NCBI GenBank assembly: GCA_964195515.1
Contig: CAXMQO010000088.1
Location: forward strand, 1-12,263
Source of the DNA: JAHEEL01 sp964195515
GTDB taxonomy: Bacteria > Actinomycetota > Acidimicrobiia > Spongiisociales > UBA5794
Direction of reading: 5' to 3'
Length of the DNA: 12,263 nt
This document shows positions 8,643 to 12,263 of the stretch, in pieces. Numbering within the stretch: position 1 is the stretch's first letter; every line of letters starts with the position of its first letter. Position numbers and translations under genes: made by a program. The notes below the pieces were generated by a model that saw only the letters and a list, made by a program, of their open reading frames with translations, did not search any database and was not told the DNA's origin.

Positions 8643-9059
8643 TCACGCGAGGAACGGATTGACGATGTGCACACCGGCGAGGGTCGCTCCGGCTGCGAGG
8701 TCTTCCGTCAGAATCCGGTCACATTGCGAAGCGGATGCAGCGGCCACGATCAGCCCGTCCCAGAAGCTGATCTGGGACCGGTCGCTGATTTCGATAGCCG
8801 ACCGGACAAGCACGGTATCGGTGTCGACGACCGAAAGTCGCGAGAGTTCGCCGATGATCTCAGCGGCGATCCGCGGAGCGAGGGGATCGGGGAGCTTTCG
8901 CGTCGCCACGACATAGAACTCAGAGAGCACCTGGGTGGAGAGAACGGCACGGTCGCCCGTCTCGGCGAGCGTGCGCAGCGCGATCACCTGCTTCACCGGT
9001 TCGTTCGTATCGAATGCGTAGACGAAGACGTTCGTATCGATGAACGTCCTACCGCTCAT
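8643..9059 (-). CDS. vapC: VapC-type toxin, PIN-domain endoribonuclease
   Basis: 138 residues from ATG 9059; longer frames upstream only read the antitoxin gene out of frame. The PIN-domain acidic residues that bind Mg2+ are visible in order: Asp8 in 'TFIDTNVFVYAFD', Glu47 in 'QVLSEFYVV', Asp101 in 'ISFWDGLIVAAA', and Asp120 in 'ILTEDL'. This is the VapC pattern; toxins of this family cleave specific RNAs, often tRNA or rRNA loops, and halt translation when free of antitoxin. The start overlaps the end of the small ribbon-helix-helix gene upstream by 11 nt, the typical arrangement of a type II toxin-antitoxin pair. All four catalytic acids are present, so the toxin looks intact. The RNA target cannot be inferred. 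Confidence 0.93.
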   Translation of the reverse strand: MSGRTFIDTNVFVYAFDTNEPVKQVIALRTLAETGDRAVLSTQVLSEFYVVATRKLPDPLAPRIAAEIIGELSRLSVVDTDTVLVRSAIEISDRSQISFWDGLIVAAASASQCDRILTEDLAAGATLAGVHIVNPFLA

Positions 9060-9276
9060 GCGCGTCGTCTCGAGTCCATGACCTTCCCCCGCTTCCTGCG
9101 GTCGAGGAGGCCGCGAGTTCGAGCACACGGTCGATCGCCGCCTGAGATTCGGACGATCCGCTGTAGGACACCAGGTATTCGCGCACGAGAGCGTTCACAG
9201 ACGTGTTCTGCTGAAGAGCGCGGATACGCGCTCGCTTCAGGACATCGTCGCCGATCGCAAGAGTGAGGTTCGCCAT
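9049..9276 (-). CDS. vapB: VapB-type antitoxin, ribbon-helix-helix
   Basis: 75 residues from ATG 9276, ending TAG at 9049-9051 inside vapC. The start is chosen because 'MANLTLAIGDDVLKRARIRA' begins with a short beta strand followed by two helices ('DDVLKRARIRALQQ', 'SVNALVREYLVSY'), the ribbon-helix-helix DNA-binding fold of dimeric antitoxins; the 48 extra residues of the longer frame are low-complexity and Arg/Ser-rich. The C-terminal part (about 48-75, Ser/Gly/Arg-rich) would be the flexible segment that wraps VapC and blocks its active site. Overlap with vapC implies coupled translation. Expected to repress its own promoter; two direct repeats overlap the candidate -10 immediately upstream. 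There is no Shine-Dalgarno sequence. Confidence 0.88.
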   Translation of the reverse strand: MANLTLAIGDDVLKRARIRALQQNTSVNALVREYLVSYSGSSESQAAIDRVLELAASSTAGSGGRSWTRDDAHER

Positions 9277-9282
9277 GAGGCC

Positions 9283-9310
9283 AGTGTAACACGGAAGCTG
9301 TGTAGCACGG
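9283..9310 (-). promoter_or_regulatory. vapBC promoter with two candidate VapB operator repeats
   Basis: On the minus strand CCGTGCTACAC (9310-9300) and CCGTGTTACAC (9294-9284) are direct repeats matching at 10 of 11 positions and spaced 16 nt. The nearer copy contains the odd palindrome GTGTTACAC and overlaps TACACT (9288-9283), a -10-like hexamer 6 nt before ATG 9276. This suits a leaderless, autoregulated toxin-antitoxin promoter. It could instead be another drifting 8-nt repeat, since AGTGTAAC, ACGGAAGC, TGTGTAGC, ACGGGAGT also read at period 8. Confidence 0.4.
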
Positions 9311-9517
9311 GAGTGGATTTCGATGTCTTTCCGTCCTCCCGATCGGAAGGTGGGGGGCTCAGAGCGAAGCGACGTAGGGGCGTCCCACAGGCGACCCAGC
9401 GAGGATGAGGACTGTCCCACCGATCGCAGGACGGGGGGACGCAGAGGAGCGCCAGCGACAGAGCGGGGGGGGCGTCCGACCGGATACCGACGACTGACTC
9501 CACCCGGCGAAGCCGGC
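9311..9517. other. Non-coding gap with G-runs upstream of vapB
   Basis: No supported gene lies between vapB and the SufR-like gene. The stretch holds four G-runs on the + strand (9352-9357, 9377-9380, 9433-9438, 9465-9472) with repeated GCGTCC/GACGC and CAGCGA words. The loops between runs are too long for a canonical G-quadruplex. A hairpin, CCGGC-GAA-GCCGG at 9504-9516, sits just past the SufR-like stop codon and may mark its transcript end, though no T-tract follows. Confidence 0.4.
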
Positions 9518-10213
9518 TCAGATCCTCGTTATGCAGTCGCCTTCTTCGTTGCCGTGGGGGCTGACGATCGCTATCGGGATCTGCCCGGTCCCTTCGAGGA
9601 GGCCGGTGACGAGACCCTGGTCGAGTTGGCAGACGATGGCGGGGTGGTTTGTCGCCGACTCGCCGAACGGGCAGAAACGGGTGACCAGTTCGTGGTCACC
9701 GGGGCGGGCCTCGACCTCGAATCCGACTCCCATGAGCGCCTTGGCGACGGCGATCGCTGCGGTTTCGTAGCCCGACTCGTCGGGGATCCCGATTTCTGCG
9801 GCGAGTTCCCGTCCGTATTCCCGTCCGATCTCGTCGGCAATCTCCGAGGCGTTGTCCGGAGCGATACGCTCGATCACGCGGAGGAGCAGTTCGGCGAGGA
9901 GGTCGTACCGACGCGCAGGGAACTGGACCGACACGTTCTTGCGGGTCGGCTCGTAGTGCTTTGCAGGACGACCGGCACCGGGACCGGTGCGCCCCGACGG
10001 GCGTTTCCTGGTCACCTGGAGGTAGCCGTCGGCGACGAGGCGGTCGAGATGGTGCCGAGCCACGTTGGCGTGAATGTCAAACAAGTCGGCGATTTGCGAT
10101 GCGGTCACCGGCTCGGGGGACTCGCGGACGGTGACGTAGATGCCGCGCCGCGTCGCATCGCCGAGTGTGCCGGCGAGATCCGCGATCTGTTGATCGAATG
10201 CTTCGCTGTCCAT
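9518..10213 (-). CDS. SufR-like winged-helix transcriptional regulator with probable Fe-S ligands
   Basis: 231 residues from ATG 10213, with AGGGA about 6 nt upstream. The N-terminal half is a winged helix: 'TASQIADLFDIHANVARHHLDRLVADGYL' covers the DNA-reading helices (37-65) and 'GRPAKHYEP' (81-89) the wing, as in ArsR/SufR-type proteins. The C-terminal half ends with 'RFCPFGESATNHPAIVCQLDQGLV' and 'EGDCITRI', giving Cys181, Cys195 and Cys227 plus His190. Cysteines in the 'CPFG…C…GLV…C' context are what I know from SufR, the repressor that binds a 4Fe-4S cluster and controls suf Fe-S assembly genes. It is divergent from mrp, itself an Fe-S carrier, with a 73-nt gap, which supports an Fe-S sensing role. 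No sufBCD genes are in the window, so calling it true SufR would go beyond the evidence. Confidence 0.82.
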   Translation of the reverse strand: MDSEAFDQQIADLAGTLGDATRRGIYVTVRESPEPVTASQIADLFDIHANVARHHLDRLVADGYLQVTRKRPSGRTGPGAGRPAKHYEPTRKNVSVQFPARRYDLLAELLLRVIERIAPDNASEIADEIGREYGRELAAEIGIPDESGYETAAIAVAKALMGVGFEVEARPGDHELVTRFCPFGESATNHPAIVCQLDQGLVTGLLEGTGQIPIAIVSPHGNEEGDCITRI

Positions 10214-10248
10214 GCCGTCCCTGTCGAGAATCTGGAGTACCAGGCCTC

Positions 10249-10277
10249 ACTATAGTTTCTATCCACTATCTCGATAG
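10249..10277. promoter_or_regulatory. Shared sufR-like/mrp promoter with palindromic -10 and inverted repeat
   Basis: ACTATAGT (10249-10256) is a perfect palindrome, so TATAGT reads as a -10 hexamer on both strands: for mrp at 10251-10256 and for the regulator gene at 10254-10249. A second inverted repeat, CTATC-TC-GATAG (10266-10277), abuts the mrp ribosome binding site. Either could be the operator of the SufR-like protein, letting it control itself and mrp. No -35 is clear. Confidence 0.45.
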
Positions 10278-10286
10278 GAGTTGTTC

Positions 10287-11387
10287 GTGGTGGACGTCGA
10301 TGCGCTTCGCGCTGCGATTGGTGCAGTGCAGGATCCCGAGTTACATCGGGGGCTTGAGGAATTGGGGATGCTGCGTGATGTGACCATCGCCCCGGACGGC
10401 AGCATTCACGTTGTGGTGGCACTCACGGTTCCGGGCTGCCCCCTGAAGGACAAACTGCGGAACGACGTCACTGCAGCCGCAAAGAGTGTGGTCGGCGTCG
10501 CAGACGTTGCCGTCGAATTCACGACGATGAGCGACAGCGAGCGGGCCGGAGTTGTCGAGACGGTTCGTGGTCCGAACATCCGTGAGGTGACGATCGGGAG
10601 AGCCGGTTCGAAGACCCGGGTCATCGGCATCTCCTCCGGCAAGGGTGGCGTCGGCAAGTCTTCCGTCACCGCCAATCTCGCGGTGGCGCTCGCTGCCCGG
10701 GGAAGCCGGGTTGGTCTCATCGACGCCGATGTGTGGGGTTACTCCATCCCCAGAATGCTGGGCCTTGATCGGCAGCCGGTCGTTCTCGACGAAGTGATGA
10801 TCCCGCCGGAGATCTACGGCGTCGCCGTGATGTCGATGGACTTCTTCGTCGATCCGGATCAGGCCGTGATCTGGCGTGGACCGATGCTCCACAAGGCGCT
10901 CGAGCAATTCCTCGTCGACGTCCTGTGGGATGATCCCGATTATCTCCTCATCGACATGCCGCCGGGGACCGGTGACGTTGCGATCTCGCTCAGTCAGTTC
11001 CTGCCTCGCTCTGAGACCATCGTGGTCACTACCCCGCAGCCCACGGCCGAACGTGTGGCGGTGAAGGCAGGCCTGATGGCCCAGAAGGTCAATCAAGATC
11101 TCCTCGGTGTCGTAGAGAACATGTCGTGGTTCACCGGAGACGACGGCAAGCGCTACACCATCTTCGGTGAAGGCGGAGGCGAGGCGCTTGCTGCCCGCCT
11201 TGAGACCGACCTTCTCGTCCAGATTCCACTCGTCCCGGCCGTCCGGGATGGCGCCGACCGGGGTCTCCCGGCCGTGGTCGCTGACCCGGAGGGGGATGCG
11301 GTCGCAGCGTTCGATCGTCTCGCGGCTGCCGTGGAGGAACGCAAGCCTCGGACACGCACACACCCGGAGCTCGTCATCAACAACTGA
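10287..11387 (+). CDS. mrp: Mrp/ApbC (NBP35) family Fe-S cluster carrier ATPase
   Basis: 366 residues. GTG 10287 is chosen because GGAG (10277-10280) lies 6 nt before it; a TTG at 10281 would touch the ribosome binding site, and a GTG at 10290 is the alternative. Residues 1-78 form a MIP18/DUF59 domain with the conserved Cys51 in 'VPGCPLKDKL'. The ATPase domain has the deviant Walker A 'SGKGGVGKSS' (117-126), 'LIDADVWGYS' (144-153) and 'DMPPGTGD' (223-230). Family members bind and transfer Fe-S clusters in an ATP-dependent way in the cytoplasm. The C-terminal CxxC that carries the cluster in ApbC is missing: after 'VENMSWF' the sequence runs 'TGDDGKRYTIFGEGGG'. I recall that actinobacterial Mrp proteins often lack it, so this is probably lineage-typical rather than a defect. 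Aconitase and WhiB in this window are possible clients. Confidence 0.93.
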   Translation: MVDVDALRAAIGAVQDPELHRGLEELGMLRDVTIAPDGSIHVVVALTVPGCPLKDKLRNDVTAAAKSVVGVADVAVEFTTMSDSERAGVVETVRGPNIREVTIGRAGSKTRVIGISSGKGGVGKSSVTANLAVALAARGSRVGLIDADVWGYSIPRMLGLDRQPVVLDEVMIPPEIYGVAVMSMDFFVDPDQAVIWRGPMLHKALEQFLVDVLWDDPDYLLIDMPPGTGDVAISLSQFLPRSETIVVTTPQPTAERVAVKAGLMAQKVNQDLLGVVENMSWFTGDDGKRYTIFGEGGGEALAARLETDLLVQIPLVPAVRDGADRGLPAVVADPEGDAVAAFDRLAAAVEERKPRTRTHPELVINN

Positions 11388-11404
11388 TCCGCTCGCCGGG
11401 TCGT

Positions 11405-11410
11405 TACGAT
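11405..11410 (+). promoter_or_regulatory. Candidate -10 element for the DUF3107 gene
   Basis: TACGAT, a TAnnnT hexamer, lies 31 nt before ATG 11442 and would give a leader of about 25 nt containing the purine-rich ribosome binding site at 11429-11437. No -35 is evident. The gap to mrp is only 54 nt, so read-through from mrp is also possible. Confidence 0.3.
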
Positions 11411-11441
11411 CGCCGCAGACACCTAGCCAGGAAAGGGTTGC

Positions 11442-11690
11442 ATGAGCGACACAATCACTGAGACCGCCAAGGTTCGATTCGGGATGTCGTCGACGCGGGA
11501 ACTCGAGATCGAAGCCGAGCCCGGCCACGACGTCGCGACCGAGTTCGAGACCGCCGTCGCGAAGGGGACCCCGATTCTATGGATCCGGGATACCCGCGGC
11601 CATCGACACGGAATCGTGGTCGAGAAGGTGGCGTTCATCGAGATCGAGTCGGCCCGACGACGCGATGTGGGGTTCACCTCCGAGTCGTGA
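11442..11690 (+). CDS. DUF3107 family protein
   Basis: 82 residues from ATG 11442, preceded by an AGGAAAGG ribosome binding site. The pattern 'KVRFGMSSTRELEIEAEPG', 'FETAVAKGTPILWIRDTRGHRHGIVVEKVAFIEIE' is the small beta-rich DUF3107 domain, a short protein widespread in Actinomycetota, including Mycobacterium (I recall TB9.4, Rv3208A), without an established function. The ending of the domain in 'V-EKVAFIEIE' is characteristic. It lies 54 nt after mrp in the same direction and converges on the whiB gene, with a strong hairpin between them. The tail after residue 69 (RRRDVGFTSES) is charged. There is no signal peptide or membrane segment, so it is cytoplasmic. Confidence 0.85.
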   Translation: MSDTITETAKVRFGMSSTRELEIEAEPGHDVATEFETAVAKGTPILWIRDTRGHRHGIVVEKVAFIEIESARRRDVGFTSES

Positions 11691-11701
11691 GGGCCAATGG
11701 A

Positions 11702-11730
11702 CTTCGGACCCGAGAATATCGGGTCCGAAG
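11702..11730. terminator. Strong bidirectional hairpin terminator
   Basis: CTTCGGACCCGA (11702-11713) pairs perfectly with TCGGGTCCGAAG (11719-11730), a 12-bp stem with the 5-nt loop GAATA. It lies between the convergent DUF3107 (ends 11690) and whiB (ends 11743) genes. No T-tract follows on either strand, as is common in high-GC actinobacteria. Confidence 0.8.
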
Positions 11731-11742
11731 AGGGGTTGGGGG

Positions 11743-12018
11743 CTAGCTTGCGGCCTGGCGCTGTCGACGACGCTCAGCAAGCCAACGCTTCCTGAGCCGG
11801 CGTCGGTCGTCCTCGGCGTAACCACCCCAGACGCCGGCTTCCTGGTTGGTCTCCAGTGCGTATTGGAGACACTCCTCCTGCATTGCGCAGGCAGAGCAGA
11901 CGGCCACAGACTGACGGATCTTGTCGGTGGCGAGACCAGTTGTTCCGATGGGGAAGAACAGGTTGGGATCGGAGTCTCGACAGGCGGCCATTTCGCGCCA
12001 ATCGGTGACGGTAAGCAC
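11743..12018 (-). CDS. WhiB-family Fe-S transcriptional regulator (WhiB1-like)
   Basis: 91 residues from GTG 12018. The start is chosen because GAGGAG (12027-12032) lies 8 nt upstream and the protein then begins 'MLTVTDWREMAACRDSDPN', close to how WhiB1 starts. A GTG at 12075 with GGGAGG upstream would add 19 residues but its coding would overlap a CRP-type palindrome. The four cluster cysteines are present (numbered from the 12018 start): Cys13, Cys41, Cys44 and Cys50 in 'VCSACAMQEECLQ', then the 'GVWGGY' turn and a basic tail 'RRRLRKRWLAERRRQRQ' that binds DNA. 'DPNLFFPIGTTG' and the short length match WhiB1 best. WhiB1-type proteins carry a 4Fe-4S cluster, respond to nitric oxide, and bind the primary sigma factor. 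Its upstream gap of about 245 nt suggests extensive control. Confidence 0.93.
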   Translation of the reverse strand: MLTVTDWREMAACRDSDPNLFFPIGTTGLATDKIRQSVAVCSACAMQEECLQYALETNQEAGVWGGYAEDDRRRLRKRWLAERRRQRQAAS

Positions 12019-12026
12019 AGTGGTGT

Positions 12027-12032
12027 CTCCTC
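12027..12032 (-). promoter_or_regulatory. Ribosome binding site that decides the whiB start
   Basis: GAGGAG on the minus strand, 8 nt before GTG 12018. It competes with GGGAGG placed only 4 nt before GTG 12075; better spacing and family length favour the downstream start. Confidence 0.6.
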
Positions 12033-12060
12033 GAAACGATTCCAGATGCGGCTTCGTGAA

Positions 12061-12076
12061 TGTGAATGTTTTCACA
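12061..12076. promoter_or_regulatory. CRP-type operator upstream of whiB
   Basis: TGTGAATGTTTTCACA contains TGTGA-N6-TCACA, the exact consensus of cAMP receptor protein (CRP/GlxR) sites, and its outer 6 bp on each side are perfectly complementary. It is 43-58 nt upstream of the preferred whiB start. In Mycobacterium tuberculosis the CRP protein Rv3676 is known to bind upstream of whiB1, so this looks like the same circuit. Confidence 0.65.
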
Positions 12077-12119
12077 AAGCCTCCCGTTTGTCAACCGGTT
12101 CTGACCGGTGTCGATGACC

Positions 12120-12149
12120 AGTCTATTGGAATGACCTGGAAGGTTGCAA
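12120..12149 (-). promoter_or_regulatory. Candidate whiB promoter (-35 TTGCAA, -10 TAGACT)
   Basis: On the minus strand TTGCAA (12149-12144) and TAGACT (12125-12120) are 18 nt apart. Transcription would start near 12113, leaving the CRP-type site inside the leader, which would suit repression. Another possible -35, TTGACA, lies at 12094-12089 but its paired -10 (AAACAT) is weak. Confidence 0.35.
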
Positions 12150-12165
12150 ACGAAAAGTAAAGAGA

Positions 12166-12248
12166 GCCAACAGCAAACAGTGGACAGCCAACAGCGGGGC
12201 AGCTGCCTGGCGCTTCTGGCTGTTGTCTGTCAGCTGTCGGCTGTCTGC
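12166..12248. repeat. Drifting heptamer array forming a long imperfect inverted repeat
   Basis: Units of 7 nt run CCAACAG, CAAACAG, TGGACAG, CCAACAG, then (with one 8-nt unit) CTGCCTG, GCGCTTC, TGGCTGT, TGTCTGT, CAGCTGT, CGGCTGT, CTGCTCG. The ACAG-type left half (12166-12195) and the CTGT-type right half (12219-12248) pair at about 22 of 30 positions, with GGCAGCTGCC in the middle. It is the same style as the array at 2401-2525. It lies upstream of whiB, and the window ends just past it. Confidence 0.7.
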
Positions 12249-12263
12249 TCGCCTCCCCGGTTA

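Noticed and set aside
9352..9472. G-quadruplex
   Set aside because: Four G-runs exist but are separated by about 19-52 nt, too far for a canonical intramolecular quadruplex.
9323..10255. 310-residue open frame on the plus strand opposite the SufR-like gene
   Set aside because: Low-complexity Arg/Gly/Asp-rich translation, antisense to a gene with clear HTH and cysteine motifs and a ribosome binding site.
10341..11528. 395-residue open frame on the minus strand opposite mrp
   Set aside because: Antisense shadow of a GC-rich gene; no domain, and the opposite strand encodes a complete Mrp.
12019..12075. N-terminal 19-residue extension of WhiB from GTG 12075
   Set aside because: It would overlap the CRP-type palindrome, and the downstream GTG has a better-spaced GAGGAG and gives the usual WhiB1 length; not fully excluded.

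Overview
The window is GC-rich and carries several markers of Actinomycetota: a WhiB-family regulator, a DUF3107 protein, a DUF5317 membrane protein, an Mrp/ApbC ATPase of the actinobacterial type and TAnnnT-type -10 elements. Acidimicrobiia or a related deep actinobacterial lineage is my best guess, but the sequence alone does not fix the class. It reads as chromosomal, with no phage, insertion sequence, tRNA, rRNA or CRISPR array.

Layout: 2-1805 (+) holds two overlapping HD-domain genes, the first cut by the window edge and the second fused to a multi-pass membrane region. A convergent DUF5317 membrane protein follows (1822-2382, -). After a drifting heptanucleotide repeat array come an enoyl-CoA hydratase/isomerase (2534-3301, +), a convergent TlpA-like lipoprotein thioredoxin (3383-3955, -), and aconitase AcnA (4111-6795, +). 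A leftward block follows: VapB antitoxin, VapC toxin, an AhpD-like peroxidase and an M19 dipeptidase (9276 down to 6906). Next is a SufR-like Fe-S-type winged-helix regulator (9518-10213, -) divergent from mrp (10287-11387, +). The window ends with a DUF3107 protein (11442-11690, +), a strong hairpin terminator, and a WhiB1-like gene (11743-12018, -).

The most interesting locus is the AhpD-like gene at 8005-8556. Read straight through it encodes one 183-residue protein of the AhpD/peroxidase-related family, but the codon for the second cysteine of the CxxC active site is TGA. Just downstream lies a hairpin whose GGUCU loop and distance from the UGA match the E. coli fdhF SECIS as I remember it. 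This is most simply a CxxU selenoprotein with selenocysteine at the peroxidatic position; a gene caller would report two short ORFs or a pseudogene.

A redox and iron-sulfur theme links many genes: aconitase (4Fe-4S), a SufR-like sensor beside the Fe-S carrier Mrp, WhiB (4Fe-4S), TlpA and the AhpD-like peroxidase. A perfect CRP-type palindrome lies upstream of whiB. Five genes without a Shine-Dalgarno sequence have a TAnnnT hexamer exactly 6-7 nt before the start codon, which suggests leaderless transcripts, while acnA, sufR-like, mrp, DUF3107 and whiB have clear ribosome binding sites. Several intergenic gaps contain slowly drifting 7- or 8-nt tandem repeats.
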